From Epithemia pelagica (Eukaryota; Bacillariophyta; Bacillariophyceae; Surirellales; Surirellaceae): 64,000 bases of DNA. The notes beneath the pieces were generated by a model that was not told where the DNA came from, ran no database searches, and saw nothing but the letters and a program-made list of their open reading frames with translations. Shown piece by piece: positions 1 to 9,160 of this stretch. Both the position numbers and the translations under genes were made by a program. The DNA is taken from contig OX337235.1 in the NCBI GenBank assembly GCA_946965045.2, positions 1,627,508 to 1,691,507 of the forward strand. Direction: 5' to 3'. Position 1 is the first letter of the stretch; each line of letters opens with the position of its first letter.

Positions 1-1191
1 GATGGCAAGGTTGCGGCATTGTTGTGTCCAGGAGGACCCTGCAGCTACCGAATCAAGACAAACAGTTGTGTCACGAATGATTGGATACTAGATCATGTTG
101 TGCCATCTATTGCTGGCTCTGTGTACGGAAGGACTTTAGCTACAATTTTGGGGAAGGCTCTTCTATGGGTAATTTTTTCAGACAAGAAACACTGGGTCCC
201 TCCAGCAATTGTTGCCCGCGTAACTGATGCCTATAGAGAGCTTGTGGGTGAAGAGGATACATCAGGAGCCCTTGCTAATCCTGTGGAAAAGAAACTTCTT
301 GTTGTCACTGGTGATGACGCAACGCTTGTCATAACCGAAATCAATGCGACACCAGCTGCTGCATCACTTGGGGTTTCAACAGCTCCTGCACCAGCGCAAG
401 ACAATAATGTTGAAGGGCAAGCGCCCATTCCGAATGATGAACCACCCTTGCAGCAACCAGTTGTCTTGGGAGGACACATGGAGAGCCAGACTTCCCGGCA
501 ACTGCTTCATACGATTGTCAACCAACTCAACACAATCCAGTCTTCTATGTCAGCAATGGCTGAATCCATTGTAGAAGGAAGAGAAACTGACAGAGCAATG
601 ATGCAGAGTCAGTTTCGAATCGTTCACTCAAACATGCGCCGCATTTCTCAGGAACCACTCCGCCTCTTGCCTCGTGCAATACGAGGAAACAATCAACAAA
701 ATGGAAATCAAAGAAACAATCATGCCAACAATAATAATGAGAACAATGCACCAGTATATCAGAATAATTTTGGAGGTAATGGTGCTGGTGGTGCTGTTCT
801 TGCGGGTGGACAGCCACTTGGTGAGCAGCATGGTGCAGAAAATTTTGATGGTGATGCTGTCGGAGTGGCAAACCCACTAGTGCTTGCAGAGCTTTCTCCA
901 ACTCCAAGAAACTTGTACACTCTCTGGGAGGAATACATGGTAGGGATTGGTGGTAGAAAACCTGCAAGGATGTTTAGCAGACAGGAAAGAGGCCGGTGTA
1001 AGCACAAGTATCACAGAAGAAAAATTGTTTGGGATCGGATTGCACTGTTAATCAATGCTGGACTTACTTCACACATGGCCTGTGACAGAATTTATGATGT
1101 GTATGGCCATGGAGCCACGGTCACAACAATCATCAATGCTCTCAAAAAAGATATTAGAGAGAATTCACTTGATGACAGGTTAAGAGTATGA
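1..1191 (+). CDS. Crypton-like protein with C-terminal GCR1_C-type DNA-binding domain (5' partial)
   Basis: The frame is open to the first base of the window, so the true start lies upstream. The first in-window ATG-like starts are internal. The first ~70 residues (Gly-Gly-Pro-Cys-Ser-Tyr, then a helical stretch ending in a Trp-rich segment) resemble the middle part of large diatom and oomycete mobile-element proteins. A Gln/Asn-rich, low-complexity linker follows. The last ~95 residues (LWEEYMVGIGGRKPARMFS..., a basic KHKYHRRKIVWDRI block, then a helix ending ALKKD) match my recollection of the GCR1_C domain that Crypton tyrosine-recombinase transposons carry behind the recombinase. No recombinase catalytic block is inside the window. 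The domain call is by eye. A host transcription factor with the same domain is the alternative. A 42-bp minisatellite starts 55 bases after the stop. Confidence 0.5.
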   Translation, partial: DGKVAALLCPGGPCSYRIKTNSCVTNDWILDHVVPSIAGSVYGRTLATILGKALLWVIFSDKKHWVPPAIVARVTDAYRELVGEEDTSGALANPVEKKLLVVTGDDATLVITEINATPAAASLGVSTAPAPAQDNNVEGQAPIPNDEPPLQQPVVLGGHMESQTSRQLLHTIVNQLNTIQSSMSAMAESIVEGRETDRAMMQSQFRIVHSNMRRISQEPLRLLPRAIRGNNQQNGNQRNNHANNNNENNAPVYQNNFGGNGAGGAVLAGGQPLGEQHGAENFDGDAVGVANPLVLAELSPTPRNLYTLWEEYMVGIGGRKPARMFSRQERGRCKHKYHRRKIVWDRIALLINAGLTSHMACDRIYDVYGHGATVTTIINALKKDIRENSLDDRLRV

Positions 1192-1245
1192 TTGTTGCTG
1201 CGGCTTCACCTGCAACTAGACTTTTATGTAATCTATGCTACCTGG

Positions 1246-1459
1246 GACAAAGTAGGTGTAATTGGAAAGGGCGGTAAAGATCTAGGTCACAAAGGAAGAG
1301 TAATTGGAAAGGGCGGTAAAGATCTAGGTAGGTGACAAAGGAGGAGTAATTGGAAAGGGCGGTAAAGATCTAGGTGACAAAGTAGGTGTAATTGGAAAGG
1401 GCGGTAAAGATCTAGGTGACAAAGTAAGAGTAATTGGAAAGGGCGGTAAAGATCTAGGT
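1246..1459. repeat. 42-bp minisatellite, five copies
   Basis: Five head-to-tail copies of a 42-bp unit lie at 1246-1287, 1288-1329, 1334-1375, 1376-1417 and 1418-1459. An extra AGGT sits between copies two and three. All copies keep the core TTGGAAAGGGCGGTAAAGA. They differ mainly in the seven bases after GACAAAG (TAGGTGT, GAAGAGT, GAGGAGT, TAAGAGT). It lies just downstream of the Crypton-like gene. Confidence 0.93.
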
Positions 1460-3038
1460 ACATGGAGTATCTTGATTGATGAGGGGATAGCCTAGCAAGA
1501 TATTGCCAGTAGGAAATCTCCGTACACCATACATACGAGAACTTGTGTACTGTCTCTACACGGTTGCACTATTTGTTGCATTCTTTCACACTACCAAAGG
1601 AGTAGTAAGACTACTTCACGGTGATTCATTCCTTTAGAGTAGGGTCGCCCGGCGCGGAGGGTAAAATGACGAGAAGGGCATATGTTCGAGGAGGGCGCAC
1701 GCCCAACAAGACATTTGCCCGTCTAGTCATTCTCCCGACAAGCCGGGCGCCCGACGAGGAAGGAATGAGAAATCACAGGGGAGTAATCTGCCTACTTTAT
1801 ATCTAGATATGTAGGTAGTGACTACCGCCCGGTTTTATTATGAGATGGGATGTCGCAGGGACATAATGTTCCTTCCATGATGTCGCGCGATTCGCACGAT
1901 CACTACTTCCCGGCTCTACAATAAAATTCTACTGTAAAATAAAAATGTGAGACGAACTACCTGCATAGCTAGGTATATAGCTAGCAGTAGGAGTCCATAG
2001 TTGTTTCTGCCACTTTACCTCTCTACTCCTACATTCTTCGCTATTCCTATTTCCTCGATTGCAGGTTCTTATACGAAACAGGGACAACAAAAGACGAGGA
2101 AGAAAGCAGGGACTGAGTTTCTGGTTGTAAGCCATATTTTCCCTCCACTACACCGTCTCGTATCGTGCATGCTTGTACTTCGCTGTACCCGAACTCATGA
2201 TGACTCACTGTTCGTTATGCGCACCTGTAGCCCTCCAGTGAGATTCTTTAACAAGATATTCGTAACGATTCATTGAGCACTAAGTTCCAGGAAAGAACGA
2301 GACCCGCACTGGTGAAGGAAGTTCTGGTGACACTATAGGTTCGTTTTCATTTAGAAGAAACAATATTTCCAAGAGATGTGACCTACTCATGAATCAAGGC
2401 ATCATATGTCGTAGTCTAGAGCGATGGAAGGAGCATTGGAAATCGTGGGTGCAATGTACAGGATCCGCGATATCTTTGAATCTATGTTCTTAACGAACCG
2501 TTATTGGCAGGCCGCCTCTCCTCGAGGATCTGATCTGTATTGGCTTCTCAGAATGTCATTAAGACGACAAAAAAACAGCCCTAAATCCCATCCTTATTCT
2601 TCTAGCATAATGAAAGTGAGCTTCTCTTGCACGTTTGGGTTTTCGGTTGATTCCAGGTCTTTCAACAGCATGTCCTTTGAATGCATAGTTTAAATTCTCA
2701 TATATCCCCAGTGATCTTTTCCCATGTACAGTTCTGACAGCGTCTCCGACGCTTGTCCACAAGACGATGGATTCTCTTATAATAGCACCGCTCAAATTCT
2801 CGGATGATGAGGTAGGGTTTGTTTGTATAGATTGTGAAGCAATTTGTCATGCTCAAACGCGTATTCCCCATGGTCTTGTCAACTACAAGCGTATTGCACT
2901 CCCTTCAAAAGATGAGAAATCAAACCGAAACTATTATTCATTTAGACCCAAGGAAAATCCTCTATTTTCATCTCCCTGCAAATGAGTTTTGGCCATAAAG
3001 TAGTATCGAAAATCGAAACCGATCGATGCGGAAGAAAT
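1460..3038. other. gene-free stretch
   Basis: Only short open frames occur here, without recognisable motifs, splice context or similarity to each other. Apart from the inverted repeat listed at 1625-1768 I see no gene, RNA gene or element with clear ends. Confidence 0.5.
1625..1768. repeat. imperfect inverted repeat (hairpin or small foldback element)
   Basis: The left arm (1625-1686) begins TTCATTCCTTTAGAGTAGGG, and the reverse complement of the right arm (about 1705-1768) begins CTCATTCCTTCCTCGTCGGG. The arms then stay aligned through GCCCGGC, GGGAGAATGAC-like and GGGCATATG/GGGCAAATG blocks. The spacer is about 20 bases and GC-rich. No target duplication could be fixed. It may be a small MITE or foldback element, or simply a structured intergenic repeat. 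Confidence 0.6.
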
Positions 3039-3542
3039 TTATTGACCTTTTGAGGGGGTTCCAGAATCCATCGAACAGAATCCAAGCAATCCCCACCCTC
3101 CAATCATGAGCAAGCCACCAATGGGTGTGGTCGGGCCCAGGATTTTTTTGGGGCCAATATCCAAACTCAGCAAATAAACGCTTCCACTAAACATAAGGGA
3201 ACCAATGCTCATTAAATATCCAACAGTTTCAAGTCGGGAAGCATTGGCCTTGACTGAACTTTGATTTTGATTTTGTTGCAGGTGCGAGTGCAGAGCTGCG
3301 ACTCCCAGTATCGCAGTGGCATGAAAGAGATGGTAGAGATTGGCAGTGCGCCAGCTCTCCAATGTTCCTCGTTCCACCAATTTCTTGTGTAGTGCATGAG
3401 CTCCCAGAGCACCCAAGGCCACTCCAGTGGAGCCAAGGATCGAACTCAGCTGAAGCAACCGTTCCGTGGCCGAGTTCCCCATGGCGTATGGTGTGACCAA
3501 TTTTTGGGTTCTTGGTTCTTGGCGTCGTCTTCTTCCCTTCAT
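3039..3542 (-). CDS. DUF423 / TMEM256-like small membrane protein
   Basis: A 167-residue protein with the DUF423 pattern: GALGAHAL near residue 43, YHLFHA near 70, a first pair of hydrophobic helices, GSLMFSGSVYLL near 116, and a final GPTTPIGGLLMIGGWGLL helix. Family members (bacterial YgdD, animal TMEM256) are about 110-130 residues with four membrane helices and no known reaction. The extra length is a basic N-terminal tail. An internal ATG at 3482 (MGNSATERLL) gives a family-sized protein of 147 residues and may be the true start, with the upstream tail otherwise acting as a targeting region. It is head-to-head with the gene at 3669, with 126 bases between start codons. Single exon; no breaks seen. 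Confidence 0.85.
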   Translation of the reverse strand: MKGRRRRQEPRTQKLVTPYAMGNSATERLLQLSSILGSTGVALGALGAHALHKKLVERGTLESWRTANLYHLFHATAILGVAALHSHLQQNQNQSSVKANASRLETVGYLMSIGSLMFSGSVYLLSLDIGPKKILGPTTPIGGLLMIGGWGLLGFCSMDSGTPSKGQ

Positions 3543-3668
3543 GTTGATCCGTCGCGCATCAATCGCTGATAAATATACGTTCTGGTAATACCGTCGTGAT
3601 AATAGCCATCAAATTCAAACATTGAATAGGAGTAGAAGGCTTCGAACAGAGCAAGTGGTCTTGACGAA
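3543..3668. promoter_or_regulatory. short divergent promoter region
   Basis: 126 bases separate the start codons of the DUF423 gene (minus) and the mL53-like gene (plus), so both promoters must lie here or inside the genes. No core promoter motif was recognised with certainty. Confidence 0.35.
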
Positions 3669-4195
3669 ATGGCGCTACCCAAATTTTCTAAAGCAGACAC
3701 AACCCGTCTAATCAAGTTCGTGAGCTATGCGAAATTCAGCTTCAACCGTAAGGCGATGTCTCCCTGAATTGATAGAGTTCTGTGAGATTGTGCGGTCTGT
3801 CTGACAAGCGTGTGTATGTTGTTGTTTCTGTATTTACCACGCAACGCTGTCAAAACGATGCACATGGCTGTGAAACCAATTGATTCGTAGCCTTCGATGT
3901 TCGAGGTACAGCTGTGCAAGAGATAATGCAGCGCTTGATGGTCTCTCGATTTACGGAATCCAACCCCAAACTCAAGTACGACGTTGATACTCATGCCCGC
4001 CCAACCGCTCCGTATCTTGAATTCAGGTTCATCGATGGAAGCAAATATGTTGTCGACCCCGCAGTAGATATCAAGATAGAGGACGTTTTAATGGAAATGA
4101 ACCACAAGGCGGAAACCGTATTCTTCGAATTCCAACTCGATGGAAAAGATCCAGAAACAGATGCTATCTGGTACGATGAAAAATCTAACAGTTAG
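3669..4195 (+). CDS. mL53-like mitochondrial ribosomal protein (two exons)
   Basis: Exons are 3669-3747 and 3906-4195. The intron (3748-3905, 158 nt) begins GTAAGG and ends CGAG. Splicing joins phase exactly (codon CGT across the junction) and gives 122 residues. The product starts MALPKFSKADTTRLIKFVSY, continues into a KFSFNRTAVQEIMQRLM helix, then a beta-rich half around YLEFRFIDGSKYVVD. This order (FV-KF-FN, helix, 'NP', then V-F-DG) is that of the thioredoxin-like mL53 / yeast MRPL44 family of the mitochondrial large subunit. I recognise it by pattern only. There is no long presequence, which is common for small mitoribosomal proteins. A start at the GTG at 3914 is unlikely because the upstream exon is a better fit. 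Confidence 0.6.
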
Positions 4196-4517
4196 GAAAG
4201 ATATCGGAGCAAATGAGAGGATGCTTTCATGAGTCAAATATTTTTTCACGAAAAGGTCTGTGAACAGTGAACATGAGTTTCAGTGAGAATCTTTTTCTTT
4301 TTTTCAACGAGCGCTTTCGTTGTGCAGGTGAATAGTGACAGTCTTCCAAATCATGATATCGTTTTTCGAGCACTAGATAGCTCTCATTTAACACATTATG
4401 GGAGATGATCATTTCATCCCAACCGCCACGCTTCCTTATATGTTCTTTAAAGGATACGTTATGTTGTTGTCTCCAGAGCAACGCAGTTCTTTGCCATCGG
4501 AACACGAAGTTCCTGGT

Positions 4518-4690
4518 CGTATCACGCGTTTTTCATATTGGGAACGGCAGATATGTTCCAAGATTTTCCCTGCAGATAAGTGCCAAAGTGACGCTTTCTT
4601 AGCGTCATCGTGTCGCGCGTTCTCAGGTTTCGGAACGGGGGATATGTTCTGCGATTAAGTGCCAAGTTGACGCTTTCATCCAGAGTCATC
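4518..4690. repeat. diverged tandem duplication
   Basis: Two copies of roughly 90 bases (about 4518-4610 and 4611-4690) share the order CGCGTT - GGAACGG - GATATGTTC - TAAGTGCCAA - TGACGCTTTC - GTCATCG. The second copy runs into the last codons of the JmjC gene on the minus strand, so the duplication created part of that gene's 3' flank. Confidence 0.6.
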
Positions 4691-6536
4691 GACTTTGCAT
4701 TCGAGCGATAACACTAGAGATGAACTCTTCCTGTTGAAGACTCTGTTTTTCTTCGAATGCCTGTAACAGTTGTGCAACGTACGATTGAAGCACTTGATTA
4801 TCAAGTTTCGCGATGGCCTTTGGACACGGTACAATTGACTCAGAGTTGACATATGGGTGGCAATATAACTCGATATTCTCACCCTGTCTGGTCTCCAAAC
4901 GTTGGACGAAACGAGCCAACTTTGTCGTGCTCAAAAGAGACTGAATAACCTTCAATCCGTCCATCAGCAGCTTTGCCAAAAGGTGGTAATCTGCATCTCT
5001 GCCAGCTGAATTGTGGATTGACCTCTGCATCGTCATCATTTGTTGTCGTGCTCTGGTCAGAGGCATACTTTGACGCAGAAAACATGCACTTGTTGGAACC
5101 GTCTCATAACGGTTTGGATAAGCAAATTGGCAATCGGAATCACGCCTTGTTGCTTCCGATACGGCAAAATGCAGGACATTTTTGTAAGGGACGTGTCGCC
5201 CGAGGCACTCCCCGGATGGGATGGCCACCTGCAACGCAATGCCACTTTGAGCGGAATCTCTCAAAGTATCTGCGTGGACTTCGATCGCATGATGCAAGAA
5301 TGATTCAATGGTAGTCTTGCAGTTGTGTTGAATGCCAAACGATAAATGTACGCTTGGTCCTTGTATCGTTGGGTCATGCGTCACGGAGGAATCCGTTGCT
5401 TTGTTGCTAGTGGTGGAGGCATTGTGAATGAATCCACGGGGAATGTACAGTACACCACCCGGTCGCATCAAAAAGCTGTTATAGAAAGGCGTCTCCGTCA
5501 AGTCGTTTGCGGATGGCTAGTATCGTTGATCTGGTGTGCCGAGATATATCTGGCTTTCTTGTGCGACTGACCACACCTTTTGTCCTACTAACTGAACCAC
5601 AAGAACATCCATTTCATCCCAATGGCTCTCAAATCCAGAGTTCCATTCCTCTGTTTCGTGCTCGTCGGGAGCTTGTGCCTCGGTAGTGGAGCTGTATACC
5701 TTTGGCTGTGGTGTGAGATACAAATTGCAGTTGACTTCAAAACAGGCGGTTTCCTCTTGAAGCTTTTTTGACATTTGAACAATAGGCTTCCATCTTTTGT
5801 GCATATGATTGATGATCAAACTCCATCCATGTTCTTCACTGACGTATCGGATCAATTGTTCGGGTGGAAAATGCGACCCCTGAGGCATGGCAGTCCATTC
5901 TTGTCCGTCTTGCCATATCTTCCTCACGATACGATAGTCTTCGCCATGTTCCAGCATGACTCCGTCGCCTTGGGGATACAAGACAGAAAGTACATCTTGT
6001 AAAGAGAGGAGATCCTGACTAGACTTGAGACGCTCGAATCTCTGTGTTTGGTTACCAACATGGACAGTTGGAATGCGTTTTCTGCCTGGAACCTCACCAT
6101 ACTCGTCCTCGTAAAGAGACGACAAAAGTGGATGGATTTCCCATGCCCCGTCGAGGCTGTGATCAGGGAACAAATGATCCAACAATGGCAACGGTTCTTG
6201 ACGATGACGAACTGGAGGGAATTCAGTCTCTGGCGACACCGACGTTGTTTTATTTGGTGATTCTTTTCTGGTATCCATGACAGTGTCAGTTTCTCTTCCT
6301 GATTTATTGAAAACGTATGGAATTGCCAAGGCAGTTGCAGCAACTAATGGAACGATTAGCGCCGAGAGAATCACCCATGGAAGAGCCCTCCATGTTTCGG
6401 TAGTGCTCGTCGCAGTGGGCTCATGTCGATTGGCCTGCTCTTGTTTGTCCTTCTCCACCGACTTGTCTGCCTTAATGATCTCTTTCTTTACCTTTTTCTT
6501 TTGCTTCATGATGCAACTTGTGTGGACAGGGAGCAT
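4686..6536 (-). CDS. membrane-anchored JmjC/cupin_4 oxygenase-like protein with an in-frame TAG
   Basis: One continuous frame from the ATG at 6536 to 4686, interrupted only by a TAG at 5519-5517 (codon 340). Before the stop: a Lys-rich tail, a membrane helix (residues ~51-75), and the double-stranded beta-helix with the iron-binding HxD (H305, D307 in HWDEMD) followed by VVQLVGQKVW. After the stop the same frame continues with PGGVLYIPRGFIHNA, whose His (371 in continuous numbering) fits the distal metal ligand, then a helical winged-helix-like tail. The fold is that of the MINA/NO66 ribosomal oxygenases (Fe(II)/2-oxoglutarate hydroxylases). Those are nuclear, whereas this one has an N-terminal anchor, suggesting an endomembrane location. 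The stop may be a null allele, a base error, or less likely a 60-nt in-frame GT-AG intron (5576-5517) that would remove conserved residues. Confidence 0.75.
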
Positions 6537-6679
6537 GACAAAAAGAGTGGGCGTTGGATTTTGGATTTGGATTGAGTACGGACATTTTTGTACACTACTA
6601 TAATATAGCTTCGTTCCGAGTCATTCTTCCCCCCAAAGACAAAGATACCATTTCGGATGTGGTTTTGGGGATCTTGACC
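6537..6679. promoter_or_regulatory. short divergent promoter region
   Basis: 143 bases between the start codons of the JmjC-like gene (minus) and the racemase-like gene (plus). The spacing implies a shared or overlapping bidirectional promoter. No specific motif is claimed. Confidence 0.35.
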
Positions 6680-8312
6680 ATGGCAACTCGCGCCTTTTCC
6701 CTTGTCCTACTTTTCCCATGTTTGTGTTCATGCTTCCTCTCTCCGCCAAGGTGCGTCACTCGATCACCGGCTTGTCATGCTGCATTCAACTTTGAATTTT
6801 GCGAACGTTTTCTATTGTCGTATTGACTCGCTCATTCATTGTTTCCCTCGCAGTTACTTCCATGGTAGCGCCACCATTATTTGTAGGTCACATGGCGCGA
6901 CACAAGACGATCAGTCCACTGAAACAACCAGTGCGCATGTCAACTCCAAAAGGAACCATGGATTTGTCCGAGACATGATTGCGGATGTGAAGAAGGATTT
7001 CCAACGGATTGCCGAAGGCCATTGCAGCAAGGCCCGTGAAGAGCATCAGCTCATCGACATGTTGCACAAGAAAAGAAAAGACACTTTTGGAATTTATTCG
7101 TCTCGATGGAGCGCTCTATTCGGCCCCGAACTATGCCAAAGGTAAGTTCGACGCGGTGTAGCTTCGACTTTCGACTAAAGTGATAAATTGGTAGGTGGGT
7201 CAGACGCAGGCACTGCTTTGTTGGAACTGTTTATGACATACTTCTTACCGCCTGTTTCGATTGTCAGTGCCTGTTGTTGGTGATATTGCGGACAAGGTAA
7301 TTGCATCCATGAATTCTTGTGGTCCACAAACTTGTTCGTCTCACAGTGGCTGGTGGAACATTTTTTGTAGCACACCTTTATGACGCGACAATCCGGATTC
7401 GTAGCCGTTTACTTGCGAGTCGAGGGCTATACATTTGATGTGTGCCAATACGGTTTGGCTGATGAAAACTTTGAAAGCAAGGGCATCAAACCCGAATTTG
7501 TAAAGGAGGGCCGCATAAAAATTCGCGGAGACCCCGATGGACATGAAAACTCGGATGCACATTTATTCATACCCTCACGTGTCCCTCCCGTTGAACCTCG
7601 AAAACGAAGGCCGTCACGACTCGAAGATTGGATCGACGACGAATCGGGCAAAGTGATTGGAAAAGTTTATGTCTATGACAGCTACACCATTCTCCAAAAT
7701 CTCAAAGAGGCCATGGGAGATTTGACACGTCGTCGAGTCAATGCAATTGGAAGTGCATGTGGATTCATGGCTAATATCAACCGCCTTTGTGTCCGCGAGG
7801 CATCATATTTGGCCAATGGTGGAAATGCATGTATACCGTGTCTCATGTCGTCTCTATCTCTCATGCCGGTGGTCTTGTCCAGTGTCGTCGGATCAGTTAT
7901 TATTTTAACCGCAAATTCAGACTCGTTCATGCTCAACGAAGATAAATTGCTCCATAAAGATACACCCAGGGATCGTATCGTCATTTGTGGACTGCAAGAT
8001 GTACCTGGTTTTGGAGCTCAAGTGGCGGCAGGCGAAACGGTTGACTACGATTTGGCCGTGAACGGAATTGTTCATGTGGTAAAAGTGGAATTGCAACGAC
8101 AACGAGAACGCGGGGTCCATATAAGCGCACTCCTCAGTGAGTGCGCTGAATTGCCCGGCTATACCAACACATTACGTGAGAAATTTGATTTACCTGTGTT
8201 TGACACCCTTTCTGGATGCAACATGATTATGCATGCCGTAATGGCCAGACCAGAATTGCACGAAGATCCTCATCACATTTTCTCTGCCTTTGATCATTGG
8301 AAACGTGGATAG
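6680..8312 (+). CDS. Asp/Glu racemase superfamily protein with signal peptide (multi-exon)
   Basis: Reconstructed exons: 6680-6750 (signal peptide MATRAFSLVLLFPCLCSCFL), an exon from 6854, an exon ending 7141, then 7268-7296 and 7371-8312. Introns 6751-6853, 7142-7267 and 7297-7370 all have GT-AG ends and matching phase. The reading frames at the two ends of 6854-7141 differ by one base. An extra intron ending at the AG at 7027 (donor 6931 or 6883) reconciles them. The mature part reads LDGALYSAPNYAKVPVVGDIADK, then the big exon with GSACGFMANIN and LSECAELPGY. These two Cys-containing motifs, about 115 residues apart, fit the paired catalytic cysteines of cofactor-independent Asp/Glu racemases and hydantoin racemases. 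Substrate is unknown. Cys-Phe near the cleavage site could fit plastid or secretory routing. Confidence 0.7.
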
Positions 8313-9160
8313 GACAAGCAGAAAATCGAGAAACCAACCTGGTACATAGGTAGATTCGTCGCCGTCCGCCAAAACTATCATCATATCTTCGAGTTTGAAC
8401 CTTTAGCAATTTCAGTTCATCGCCCTTCTTGAACGTTACCATAATACAGAAAAGTTAATGTAGCATCTGCAATGTTTGATTAAAGTCTCCCACAGAACTA
8501 TCCTACTCGAAGTCAAAGATGCACCATAGCGGAGATGCCTTTGCTTCATACGTGGGTATGTAGCAGCCACTACCCTTTTTGTACGAAAAATTAGACACAT
8601 GGATCGCTCGTGGCTTAGTTATTCATTACGAATGCATAGATTAGTCGGGTAACAAAGCTAGAGGCTGTCCGAGACTTTAACGTCGCTTCCTCACTTCCTT
8701 CATTATGGGACAATGGAGTAGCACACTCATCTTCAAGTGCGCGTCTGAGCGAGGAGCAATTTGCTTTATGGATTGTGGCGCTTAGGAAAAGCATTGATAG
8801 AGAGAGTCGCCGCGCGTGATGAAAATGTCACACAAGAGTCCAGTGTACATGTGTACGAAGTAACACGAACCCCGTAACAAATTGAAACCTACTTTGAGTA
8901 CTTTTAGCTCCATATATTCGACAAATAGATAGAGAGTGAGTAGTACCGGAGAAGAATAATCGAGCGCGCCGCCTGTAAATGATGTGACACAATGTCAAGA
9001 CAAAACACCAAAGTAGATTGGTCTCATCGTATCTCCACAAAATGGGAGTATCGAGGCATATTCGGCAGAGAGCGCTTCTTGGTTGCTCTCACCATTTGTG
9101 GACAGATATTCAATCTAAAGCTTTCCATTAAAGCCATTGAGTTTTGAACGAGCTTTGAGT
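8313..9160. other. gene-free stretch
   Basis: About 850 bases between two plus-strand genes. Only short frames without motifs on either strand. It should hold the racemase-like 3' end and the next gene's promoter. Nothing else was recognised. Confidence 0.5.

Noticed and set aside
1621-1806. 61-codon frame as a small gene
   Set aside because: It lies on the inverted repeat 1625-1768 and shows no protein-like features.
5517-5576. A 60-nt in-frame GT-AG intron that would remove the TAG in the JmjC gene
   Set aside because: It would delete the conserved 'VW' of the metal-binding fold and is shorter than most introns found here (71-126 nt, one of 295), although the gene at 47418 also appears to have a 60-nt intron. 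Kept only as an alternative explanation.
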